Source: Guillardia theta CCMP2712 (lineage: Eukaryota; Cryptophyceae; Pyrenomonadales; Geminigeraceae). From it: a stretch of DNA of 30,400 bases. The notes beneath the pieces are model-generated. The model was not told the DNA's origin and did not search any database. It saw only the letters and a list, made by a program, of their open reading frames with translations. The stretch covers positions 476,452-506,851 of the forward strand of contig NW_005434640.1 in NCBI RefSeq assembly GCF_000315625.1, in the 5' to 3' direction. The position numbers were made by a program, and so were the translations under genes. Shown here in pieces: positions 1 to 8,926 of this stretch. Numbering within the stretch: the stretch's first letter is position 1; each line of letters opens with the position of its first letter.

Positions 1-272
1 GGTAAAAAGTGCCTCAGGCAAAACAAAGCAGGAACAAGCTAAACCTCCAGGCACTGGCACAGCACACAGCGAGAAGCTGCACAGCTGCAGCGTCGCCGCC
101 GTCACGGGCAGCTACCGCTGACTCGGCTACCGCTGACTCGGAGGCTAGCGAGGAGGACTACCTCAAGCGGTACCGTGTTCCTGTGTCCAGCCTCCCTCCG
201 TCCGCTGCCCCAGGCGGACCCCCGGGCAACGCCGGCTCCTTGTCGGCGGCTGCCGGCGGCGCTCTCAACTGA
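1..272. mobile_element. Rearranged fragment of the dispersed retroelement-like repeat
   Basis: Two pieces of the repeat found intact at 3038-4614 are joined here. Positions 1-90 match the reverse complement of about 3713-3793. Positions 91-270 match 4418-4598 in direct orientation, including the CCGTCACGGGCAGCTACCGC stretch and the GCCCCAGGCGGACCCCCGGG stretch. The reading frame at 9-272 is a by-product of the join and is not a credible gene. In this copy the frame past position 170 keeps an acidic run (SEASEEDYLKRYRVP) that is frameshifted in the 4440-4560 copy, so the two copies decayed independently. Confidence 0.6.
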
Positions 273-932
273 CCCCTCTGGTTTCCAATAGTTTTCTGTG
301 GGGGTATCCTTCCACACATGTGAATAGCAAATGGCAGTTGGGGTCTGGGGTGGGTCAGACGGCTGGGAGCTGATTCAAATTGGTTGGGACGTGTTTAAGG
401 GGGTAGGGTACTTCCTGGTAGCAAATAATTGTACCAACAGTACCAATTTTATGGTACATATTCGAGTACTGTTAGGAAAACTTGTACCAAAATAGTTTAT
501 GCGGTACCTCCCCTGTTCAAACTATGATGCTTTGGACCCACCTGTTTCCCAGTGAAAGTCCCTTCTCCGATGGGGTCAAGTTTTGGACCCTACCCTGCCT
601 CCGACCAACATAGACCACCCTTGTAGATCAGAGGGAGCTCTCAAGCCTTGCCCCTTCCCTTCCCTGGTTGCATATCCAAGGTTAGCAAGCGAATGTTACT
701 CATCTGCAGCAGGAGAGCTCAGACCAGGACAAGCAGAGGCAATCCCTGCAGAATCTGGTGTGAGCGCAGCAGTCTGAAAACATCTCTGTGATTGCAAACA
801 CATGTAAAGAGGGTTGATCATCATAGATTTTAGCAGCTTGAATAAGGAGTACTCCGCACGGACCGTCCGCTAGTGGCGCTGTACGATGGATGACATTGAC
901 TCTCATGAGCAATAAGTAGGAAGTCATGAAGC
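273..932. other. Intergenic stretch with a GTACC-rich spacer block (about 390-600)
   Basis: No convincing coding frame. From about 390 to 600 the words GTACC, GGTAC and TACCCT recur, the same vocabulary seen in spacers near 2650, 5400, 5800, 8300, 18730, 21000 and 28050. Confidence 0.5.
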
Positions 933-1314
933 ATGTCACGGAGACAGCATGATCTATACTTATTTCATAGGAATCTGCTGCAAAGAGTCGGGCTTGAGGG
1001 CGGTCTGAGCAATATGCAAGAGTATTGCCAAGGCATGTAAAGAGTTTCAAGGAATACCAGTGCATTCATCAAATGGCAGTGATGAGGTACCACATGAAGG
1101 TATGACTTGCAAATTGATTGCATGTCGTGTTCTATTTCATGACTTACAATCAAGACGCTTTGAGCGACAAAACGATACCCCTTATAGCATTGTAAATCAT
1201 ATTTCATTTCCTTCACCTCGAGTCGAAGCAAGAAATTTTCAAGGTGCTGATATCTTTGTTGTGACTAGACTGACATGGTATCAGGAGCAGTTAATTGATG
1301 TTGGATCCGATTGA
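933..1314 (+). CDS. Candidate small two-exon protein, function unknown
   Basis: An ATG at 933 opens 34 codons (MSRRQHDLYLFHRN...). They can be spliced through a 43-nt GT-AG intron (1037-1079) to a 78-codon exon (1080-1314) ending in TGA. The intron phase agrees (phase 2) and the length is close to confirmed introns in this window. The predicted protein is 112 residues with no signal peptide, no membrane segment and no family I recognise. The stop lies 1 nt from the stop of the minus-strand candidate at 1316. The antisense strand is also partly open, so either strand could be coding, or the whole region could be decayed. The start was chosen because an in-frame TGA lies just upstream. Confidence 0.38.
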
Positions 1315-1315
1315 A

Positions 1316-2095
1316 TCATGCAGACGAAAATGGACGTACCCTTTTGAATAAATCTTTCTTCTCGAGTCTCATACCAGAGCTTTCTTGCCTCTTTCTTTGT
1401 AACCTAACATGTACAAAGCATTGGCATTTTCTTACACAAAGAAACTGAGCCTGACCAGCTTCTCTTATTCGCTGCATTCTCGCCCTTTCATCATTCTGAT
1501 CTTTTCCTCGCTTGACACCCTTGGGCCAAAGCGAGTTGCATGCTGCGATATCATCAATTGTTTGGAACCAAGCGATAAGTGGAACAAAGCGCTCAGGTGC
1601 TATGCAGGCTGCAATGCATCGCCGGCATTCCAACCATATGGATAAGTTTGCCAACTTTGCGCTGCTCATATTACTTGCAGCGAAAGTCAACCATTCCAGA
1701 TGATAAGGACAATGTATGAGACTTGCGCAGAAGAATGTGCAAACACTTCCACACGACGGTGAGTGTGCACGATTCCACATACACAAGGGCCGAATGCTGC
1801 GCAGAAGCATCTACCAATTTCTTGTCTAACCACTCTTTTGATGAATGAGCATCGACTTCTCTAACATGTACATCAGGTCATGCAGGCTCATGGAGAAATG
1901 ATGATGTTGTTAGCAACAACTTGGCTTTGTTTTATTGAAGTACGTTGAAAACATCACCTAGGCCGCTACATATTCCCATGTCCGCTTTGCAACAGTTCTA
2001 AACCACGTATCACCATAAAGTTGTACATCATTCGACTAGTCCGATAACATCTTCATGTAGAGTCTCAGTTTCAAGCACAACGCGGTTTGGAGCGA
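1316..2095 (-). pseudogene. Protein-like minus-strand reading frames, broken or spliced
   Basis: A minus-strand ORF of 164 codons runs 1810 to 1316. Its C-terminal two thirds look protein-like (ERFVPLIAWFQTIDDIAACN, then a basic RMQRIREAGQAQF region). Further coherent fragments lie upstream in other frames: SSKEWLDKKLVDASAQHSAL (near 1850-1790), DVQLYGDTWFRTVAKRTWEY (near 2030-1965) and VVLETETLHEDVIGLVE (near 2085-2030). One pair can be joined by a 49-nt intron (GTCCTT...GAGCAG, about 1680-1728). The two uppermost fragments differ by what looks like a single-base frameshift followed by TAG. I cannot tell a multi-exon gene from a decayed transposase-like ORF. No family is recognised with confidence. 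Confidence 0.35.
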
Positions 2096-3037
2096 TACTG
2101 TGACTTGTTTGCCTGGTATGATTACATGTGACATGCTCTCTTACACAATTGAAGAGTATTGTAGAAAATTCAGTCAAGCGGTGCACAGTTCAGCCTTTCT
2201 TTCTTGCTATTCATCAAACATAGTGTATCAGACAGATGTCATCGTGTGGATCGACGCAAAATAAAGATGAACTCGAAGTTCTGTCTGAAAAATGACCCTT
2301 TGCAAGTACTGATGGATCGAGAGCAAGTTCTTGATGCTGTATCATTGAGAAGTAAAATGACAGTCATAAGCCAGTGCTATACGACTCGAATCCATCAGCT
2401 TGAAATATGAACCACTGAGTTTCATTCCATGAATCATCTTTCCTCCCGCATTCAAACTGAGAAACTCAGTGCTTGTCAACTCATGGGCATGGTTTCAGAG
2501 TTTGAATTTCCAGCAAGTTGAGGAAGGACAAGGCAGACAGAAGCGTCAAAGAAAGTTGAGGGTCATCAGGGAAGGTCTGACGAGAGTCTGAGACTCATGG
2601 ACAGGGAAGGATAGGGATGCGCAAGTGCGGAGGGCAGGGAGATGGGGAGGGAGACCTTCTCTGCTAAATGTATTTTAAAAGGTACCCATTACAGTACCAG
2701 ACCAAGACCTGTACCCCCCACCCCCCTGTCGCGTCCGTTGGGTTCGAATCATTTGAAATACTACCACGCCTACCCATCAGGTTCTGGTACAAATCATTAC
2801 TCCACTATACAAGGGCCTAACTAAGTGATCCTATGCAAAGGCAATAGGAACAACTGTTTACTTATCTAAGCTCTCAATTACCCCCGGTTGCCGTTGAACT
2901 TGCAGCGCTGGAAATGGATTTTCAAACCTTCCAATCCTTCGATTTTTTACTCACACACAATTTTGTACTGGAAAATGCCTGGATCTGGTACAAATCCCAA
3001 TTGTCAGCAAGTTCCTTGACCCGACAACGCTATGCCT
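2096..3037. other. Intergenic stretch, no gene supported
   Basis: Only short shadow frames. A plus-strand frame near 2207-2410 reads smoothly for about 65 codons but lacks an ATG and splice support. From about 2675 to 3000 the GTACC/GTACCCC words recur, including a CCCCCCACCCCCC run near 2714. Confidence 0.4.
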
Positions 3038-3215
3038 TTCTTCGTCCGCGGCCGCCGGCTTTGTGGCGGCAGCGGACGTCTCGACTGACAGTGGTCAGTC
3101 GGCTGCCGGAGTCCGGGTATCGCGTCTACTGCGTCTAAGGGATTTTATTCCTCCTGCATGCTCCTGCTGCTTGTTGTTGAGGCACTTTTTACCTTCTGCC
3201 CGTAAATCCATCTCT
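3038..3215 (+). repeat. Repeat module, short copy
   Basis: This copy contains GTCTCGACTGACAGTGGTCA, a GGGTATCGCGTCTA segment, GGGATTTTATTCCTCCTGCA and ends with GAGGCACTTTTTACCTTCTG followed by GTAAATCCATC. The same ordered blocks recur at 3466-3812. The two copies differ by small indels and by an extra stretch of about 165 bp present only in the longer one. Confidence 0.75.
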
Positions 3216-3465
3216 CTACGATTCGGTCGATGCTCAACGAAGCTGGTCTTCAGAGCGTCATCGATACAGTGGGGGATCCTCGTTCTCGACGGCAGGTACC
3301 CTCCCATCCTCATGGCCGCAAGATGAAGGGCGATATCCACATCCCTGGAATCCGCGATCGAGGGTCTGAGCAGTACGAGGGCTTGATGGCGGACGTGACG
3401 TTGGTCCACCCTTACATTAGTAGCTCTGCCGACCTGACCAAGTGGGGGGAAGTCAACCTCGACGC

Positions 3466-3812
3466 CCTCCGCGGCCGCCCGCCGCTTTCAACGGTGGCGG
3501 CACGTCTCGACTGACAGTGGTCAGTCGGCTGCCTCCGGGTATCGCGTCTAAGGGATTTTATTCCTCCTGCATGCTCCTGCTGCTTGTTGCTTGATTGCCT
3601 GACCCTTAGGCTGCTTGTCTGCGCGGCCGCGGCGGCTTCGCGCTTGGGCTGGCGCTGCCGCGTCTGGGTGCCAGCAGTGCTGGTTCTTTTCGGGCTTGTG
3701 TTTTGTGTGTGATTGTGCAGCTTCTCGCTGTGCGCTGTGTGCCAGGAGGTTTAGCTTGTTCCTGCTTTGTTTTGCTTGAGGCACTTTTTACCTTCTGCCA
3801 GTAAATCCATCT
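3466..3812 (+). repeat. Repeat module, long copy, interrupting the element's coding sequence
   Basis: It carries the same head (GGCCGCC...GACAGTGGTCAGTCGGCTGCC) and tail (TTGAGGCACTTTTTACCTTC) as 3038-3215, plus about 165 bp of extra sequence (about 3600-3775). It splits a protein-like frame: NLDAL lies before it and the SEKIRKHRAAYA part after it. The last 80 bp of the module also occurs inverted at window position 1-90. Confidence 0.75.
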
Positions 3813-4614
3813 TCCTCCCTGTTGCAGCGTCTGAGAAGATTCGCAAACATCGCGCTGCATATGCTATGACTACTCCTCCTCGAGCGTTCATCCCTCTTGC
3901 CATCTCGACGGACGGTACCCTGCATCCTGACACCCTCCGCTTCATCTGGTATCTGGCGGACATCATTGCTCAGCGCTCGATGCCTCTTGAGGATGCGGCG
4001 TTTGGTCGGCACTTCGTGCCTGATGACGGCCCTGCTGCTGAGGTCTTGGCTCGCAAACGCGCCGCCACCTATCAGCGCCTCACCATGCAGCTGACGCTGG
4101 AGGCGCTCTTGTCTGGTGCGAGGCGCATGACGCCCTTGCGGGCGCAAGCACTTCTCGAGCCAGAGGACAGCTCCTCCTCGGACTCTTTGTCGAGTCGCCC
4201 GAGGGGGAGTCTTCCGACCGGAGGTCTCCGACTCCGATGGGGGAAACATCCAGAGTGGCGCCGCCGATCGGCGCGGAGCTGGCCAAGCGTCTCCGTCCCT
4301 CACTGTGACGTCGGGTGCCTCCGGAGAGCTCGACAACACTGGGGTGCTTGCTGCTGGTCCGAGCTCGCCTGCTTCCTCCCCGGCATCGGTCGGGTCACGC
4401 CGGTCCTTGGGCATTGCTGCGGCGTCGCCGCCGTCACGGGCAGCTACCGCTGACTCGCGGCTACCGCTGACTCGGAGGCTAGCGAGGAGGACTACCTCGA
4501 GCGGTACCGTGTTCCAGAGGAGTCCAGCCTCCCTCCGTCACGGGGCCGCTGCCCCAGGCGGACCCCCGGGCAACGCCGGCTCCTTGTCGGCGGCTTGACG
4601 GAATACAAGTTTGT

Positions 4615-5080
4615 TAGACTTGTACTAGTCCAAAGTCACGCAGATATCACATCGACCTTAGTTGTAACAAGACAGTTTTTGCTCAAGACCGAGTTTAATG
4701 CACACAAAACCAGAATTGAGGAGCACATGAGAGATAGACTGTATGCTAGGATGTGAAACCCAAGCATCCAGACATGAGAGGACCTTAACAAGACGGCCCT
4801 AGGAAAGTCCCCTCTTCATCCCACGTACTACATGCCGCCTCGCCACGTAAGTCGTCTTGGTTTACAGGAGAGTTTTTGTTAACTCGGCGCTATCTGACTG
4901 GCACGGCTGGCATACGTACCATCCTCCCCCCGAGTTTCTGAAATAGTACGTTACATCGGACGTCAGAAAGTCACTCAAACAAGAGAATGTCAGCAGATCC
5001 AAGTCAAGATACGATGATACAACGTCAAGTTCACAGTCATGCTGAGTGGGCAATAACCATTGGCAAGAACTTCAGATAAC
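4615..5080. other. Intergenic, no gene supported
   Basis: Ordinary base composition with no splice-supported frame. A minus-strand frame of 63 codons at 4862-5053 reads smoothly (SSYLDLDLLTFSCLSDFLTS) but has no recognisable ATG context or domain. Confidence 0.4.
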
Positions 5081-5098
5081 AGAGAGAGAGAGAGAGAG
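5081..5098. repeat. GA dinucleotide microsatellite
   Basis: A pure (GA)9 run directly abuts a copy of the TTTACCTTCTGC tail of the dispersed module. Confidence 0.9.
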
Positions 5099-5400
5099 TT
5101 TACCTTCTGCGAGTAAAACTTCATTCTCTCCTCACTAGGGCCTCCGAGTCAGCGCCGGTAGCCGAGACCAACATCACCCGTGACGGCCGCGGGCGGTCGG
5201 ACGCCCGGTATCAATGCCCAAGGACCCGGGGGCCGCGGCTGTGCGGCACTGATCGGGCGAGGCCGCGGCACTGGGCCCCGGGCGGCCGGGCCGGCCGCGG
5301 CCGGGCGAGCGGACTCCCGCCGGGAGCCGAGGCTCGGACCACCCGGGGTGACCGTGGTCCGATCCGGGTCAACCAGAGGGGTTACCAGGAGCTTTTGTAC
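5099..5400 (-). mobile_element. Inverted GC-rich fragment of the dispersed element
   Basis: It begins with TTTACCTTCTGCGAGTAAAA (the module tail). Positions about 5130-5182 then match the reverse complement of about 4430-4495 (CCTCCGAGTCAGCG...GTAGC, CCGTGACGG). From 5183 to 5390 it is extremely GC-rich with many CCGGGC/GGCCGC words. The long frames here on both strands come from base composition and are not genes. Confidence 0.5.
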
Positions 5401-6080
5401 CATATATACATTCTATCAGTAATCTCTCAAAACTTGAACAACATTTATGAAATTACTCAAAAACCGTTTGTGGTACAAAAATTCAAACCAGACAGACCAC
5501 CACATCACCAAAGGTACCCCAATTCATCATATACGAAAGGGGCACCTTCAGCGGTGAGACGGTGGTGTCACAGCCTCGAGCGGCATTATTGACTCGGCCG
5601 GGCGGCGACGACGCGGCAGTGCAGCTGACGGTACCGATCCAAGTAACTTAGTAATGCAAACAGTCCTCCTCACCGCCGCCGACAACTTGCAAGGAGCCAT
5701 GGCCGGGCACAGGCCCGCCGGCGGGCCGTGACACTGCCGCGGCTGAGCCTCTCACTGACTCACACTCGGCACTCAGAGCTTAACGGCATCGTAACGGGTA
5801 CAATGGCACCAGTGGTTTTTCCTGATTATCCGAAAAGACTTCTTTTCATATCTCATACCCGAGCGCTTCGAACCCAACCCCCGCAAAACCCAGGTCTGGG
5901 AGGGTAGGGGTTAATTTGGAGGTTGGAGAGGGTAGGGGTTAATGGAAAGTTGGGGGGGTAGAGAGCCATTTCAGAGTACCACAAAAGATCAAACATAGGT
6001 ACGGGGTAGGGGTTCAAGGAGGGGGTTGTATAGGGTTACTGAGGGTAGGGTCTGCACTTACAAAAGAGGATGACGGGTAA
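5401..6080. other. Spacer upstream of the FKBP gene: GTACC words, GC island, G-rich GGGTAGGGGTT repeats
   Basis: 5401-5540 is AT-rich with GTACC words. 5560-5780 is a GC-rich island with CCGCCG/GGCGGG words like the repeat element. From about 5879 to 6060 the plus strand carries repeated GGTAGGGGTTAA and GGGTAGGG words. This block is oriented G-rich toward the downstream FKBP gene and may include its promoter. Confidence 0.45.
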
Positions 6081-6407
6081 CCCTCACCATCGTGTCTTCC
6101 TCTTCCCTAGTACCCACCACATCTACTACATTTTCATTAGAAATACACCGGTATCAGTATCACTCCACCCCAGCCTGGATCAAAGGTGCCATTTATGATT
6201 GTTCAGCTGCTGCGACTAGAGTCCTGCTTCATCCCCTCAGTCTCTCCCCTCACCCGCCTCCCCCCCGCCTCTTCCTTCTTCCAAGTTTCCCGTGTCTCAA
6301 GTCCTTTTCGCAACCTGCCACTGCTAGTCTGGCTGCTCACCTGATAATCAAGTTCTTACAAGTTCGCTATTCATCGCCTTCAGCAAATTTTTTCGTTGCA
6401 CACTCAA

Positions 6408-7216
6408 ATGGTCATTCTCGGAGGCATGCCCGAGAGACAGAAGGGTACCTTCTTAATGCTAATGTCTGTTTTCATTTCCGTGACTTCGTCTGCCTATTGC
6501 TTCAACCCATATTTTGCCATTCAATCGGCCAAAAGGGAACTCACGTTTCAGCAACGTGCACGCCTCGCTCTCCGCAAGGTATGTAGTTTAAACGGTCTAG
6601 AGTGCACTGATTTCATGTACAGAATTCGGCCTTAAAAACAAATGTCACAGACAGGTCAAGCAGTTCGCTTCGTATGGTAGCGATTGGGGCGGGAGCAATG
6701 GATCAATGCCCTAGCAATACAGCAGTGAAAGGGGATACGGTCATAGTCAAGTACACCGTAACGGCGGAAACGGGGGAGAAACTAGAGGGAAGTGGAGGAT
6801 TTGCAAAGTTTTTGAAACAAGACGGAGTTCTGCCGGATGGCTTCATTGCTACTCGGTTCGTTCTGGGTAAATCTCAAGTATCGGCCAAAGTTGAAAACGC
6901 CGTCTCCACACTGAGATCTGGTGAGACAACGAGAATACTCCTTGATGATTTCTTTGGCAAGCAGGAGGAAGATAAGATTTACACTATCACCAAGAACATG
7001 GTTGGACTGCCACCTGACATGCCAGTGGCCCTCGGCACGACATTCAAAATAAATGGAGGGGCAAGTGCGAGGGTGGTAGAGGAAGATGGCGAATGGCTTG
7101 TGCTGGACGCGAATCACATACATGCTGGGAAAAGATTATTCCTTGATGTCACCCTCGTTGATATCCAGGGTAAACATGCTGGACCACAGGAGGTAGACTT
7201 CGAGATGGACCAATGA
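6408..7216 (+). CDS. SlyD-like FKBP-type peptidyl-prolyl isomerase, probably plastid-targeted
   Basis: Exons 6408-6578 and 6623-7216, joined by a 44-nt GT-AG intron in phase 0; 254 residues. Residues about 14-28 are hydrophobic (FLMLMSVFISVTSS) after a short charged start, like a signal peptide. They are followed by AYCFNPYF and a Gln/Arg/Lys-rich stretch (to about 75) resembling a transit peptide, the bipartite pattern of complex plastids. Residues about 90-235 match the FKBP fold of SlyD: GDTVIVKYTV, an FFG turn, and near the end LDANHIHAGKRLF, the counterpart of the SlyD 'L-D-x-N-H-P-L-A-G-K-x-L' signature, with HIH in place of HPL. This enzyme class catalyses proline cis-trans isomerisation and chaperones folding. 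The ATG at 6426 is an alternative start that keeps the signal peptide. Confidence 0.85.
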
Positions 7217-7599
7217 TCTTTTCAAGAAATCTTGCTACCTCAGGTTGAATGCATCTCCCCATCTACACCTCTTTTGCAAGATCGCAGCACTTGTTGCACA
7301 CTCCTGCGGATATAGTTTGATCATTGTTCTGACTCAATTATCCGATGCTCCTTCAAACTCTTACTCAACCGCCTTCCAAATTGGATTTGTTTCGTTATGT
7401 TTGAGATGGGTTCAGAGAAAAATACATAGATGCATAGCTGCAATCTCACTCCAAGATCCCATCATTCGAACAATTAAAAAAAAACAACCATCGCCTAACC
7501 CATCGCCACCCCATCACATCTCTTGAATCAACAGCGTGAGCCGCTGATACGGGTCACCGACCGTTCGTTACTAACGTTGGAGCATAGAAGCGAATGAAT
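7217..7599. other. Convergent 3' spacer between two genes
   Basis: It lies between the FKBP stop (7216) and the stop of the minus-strand gene (7600). No coding frame is supported. It contains an A run near 7477 and should hold the 3' UTRs of both genes. Confidence 0.6.
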
Positions 7600-8235
7600 C
7601 TAACAATCTTGGATCGCAACATTGCAAGGGCCCCATGCCATTGTAAAGTCTTTTGGAGCTCCAAACTCCTCTCTGCCATCGGGATACACGCGGAATGGTG
7701 TCTGCGAAATGATCAGAAACAGTCTCACACTAAAGCCGTTTCTAAACCTCATCGCACCAAGCACCCGGGCACTTGTAAGGGGGAACACCTTCCATGCTTC
7801 CATATGCAACCTGCACGATAGTTGGTACAAACCAACGTCTATCACACACAATACCCCGTCCGTCTCGTAGTATCTCTCCACGGGTAAGTCTCTGGCCTCA
7901 AGAGCCAGAGCTTGAGTTGGATGCACAAATGAGGGACCAGCTGTCTTTCTAACGAGAACTGGATAATCAATCTTGCGAGTCTGATACAGAACTGAATCTT
8001 TTTTCTGTAAAAAGAGTATCAGTCCACATCCATACATCACAACACGAACAACTGTCCAATGGTCCTCAATGAGACAACCAAAGATTAAATCAGATCTCAC
8101 AGGCATGGCACACGCACAAGCCATCTCTCACACTTGATCTACCTGTACAGAAGATCCAACGATGATCAGTAGGAGCGACAACGCAGCCGCTGTTGTGGCC
8201 ATTGCCCCGGCTACAATGGCTTCCTGTCGCGCCAT
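7600..8235 (-). CDS. Unknown protein with N-terminal membrane anchor or signal peptide
   Basis: Exon 1 is 8143-8235 and exon 2 is 7600-8004, with a 138-nt intron (GTAGAT...TTACAG) in phase 0. The protein has 165 residues. Exon 1 encodes MARQEAIVAGAM and then a hydrophobic stretch (about 13-28, ending LSLLLIIVG). This reads as an uncleaved anchor or signal peptide. The remainder begins KKDSVLYQTRKIDYPVLVRK and includes YETDGVLCVIDVGLYQLSC, with no domain I recognise. The start at 8235 was chosen as the ATG nearest the anchor. An upstream in-frame ATG at about 8325 would add 30 residues, but that part overlaps the TACCCC-rich spacer block. It is divergent from the S9 peptidase gene and probably shares its promoter region. 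Confidence 0.65.
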
Positions 8236-8926
8236 GTTGATGTTGGGAATGACACAGAAAACCCCTTCTGGTATATGTACACCCTGTAAAACGTGCTGAA
8301 AGTACCGGGTACCACAGGCCATCGGTATCACCCCTACCCCCTCTACAGTCCGCGAGCGAAGAGTCAATACCTGGACCCCTACCCCCTTTCCCTTTCTACC
8401 CCCTCAAACATGATCATGTTTTAGGGTATGGAGTTATTAGTCTTGATCTAAATCACCCTACCCCTTGTGATGATAACGTCTTTCAAACCCTCAGTACCCC
8501 AACCAAAGTTCCCACCTACCCCTTTAAGACCTACAATTATGCTGAAAAAGTACCCCCGTGCATTTGACCCTACCCTATATTCATGTACCCCCCACCCCCC
8601 TGAATGTTAGCTGATCGCCTATCCATGCAGGTACGATGGGTTACAAAGGTCGAAGATCACCTGTGGGCTATCATGACCTGTCGAGTCATGCTGTCTTGTT
8701 GTTCTTGTCCTTGTTCTCATCTACATTCACTCCCCTGTCTTCTTGTTCACCTTGTCCAGTTCCTGCTCTTCTTGTGTCCATATGTCATGCCTCATCGATA
8801 TTCCTCGCAGTACCCAGCAAATTTGTGCATTGCACTATTCGTTTGAAATTTCGTGAGAGATACTCTGGCAATTACAGAAAAACGCAGTGAAAAAAGTTCT
8901 CGTTACATCTCTTTTATTTTTATATC
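8236..8926. promoter_or_regulatory. Divergent promoter region with TACCCC-rich block
   Basis: It separates two head-to-head genes. From about 8330 to 8600 the plus strand repeats CCCCTACCCCC, CACCCTACCCC and GTACCCCC words, a spacer signature seen elsewhere in the window. A possible first coding exon of the downstream peptidase lies at 8604-8630 (MLADRLSMQ followed by GTACGA). No TATA box is obvious. Confidence 0.45.

Larger units (their letters stand above)
3038..4614 (+). mobile_element. Decayed non-LTR-retrotransposon-like element with internal repeat modules
   Basis: Plus-strand frames read like the C-terminal region of protist reverse-transcriptase polyproteins. About 3230-3466 has the pattern 'basic - D-I-x-I-P-G - ADVTLVHPY' (DIHIPGIRDR, LMADVTLVHPYISSS). 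About 3826-4150 continues with KIRKHRAAYA, then FIPLAISTDGTLHPDTLRF and YQRLTMQLTLEALLSGARRM. The two coding parts are separated by a non-coding module (3466-3812), and a shorter version of that module precedes the first part (3038-3215). Downstream, 4160-4600 is serine/proline-rich and frameshifted. No reverse-transcriptase catalytic core (YxDD) is visible. Assignment to a retroelement is from the pattern of conserved words and is moderate; a domesticated or unrelated repeat ORF is possible. Confidence 0.5.

Noticed and set aside
6092-6586. Plus-strand 164-codon frame overlapping the FKBP leader exon
   Set aside because: It starts with GTG, is Pro/Ser-rich, and the other frame joins the FKBP exon through a clean 44-nt phase-0 intron.
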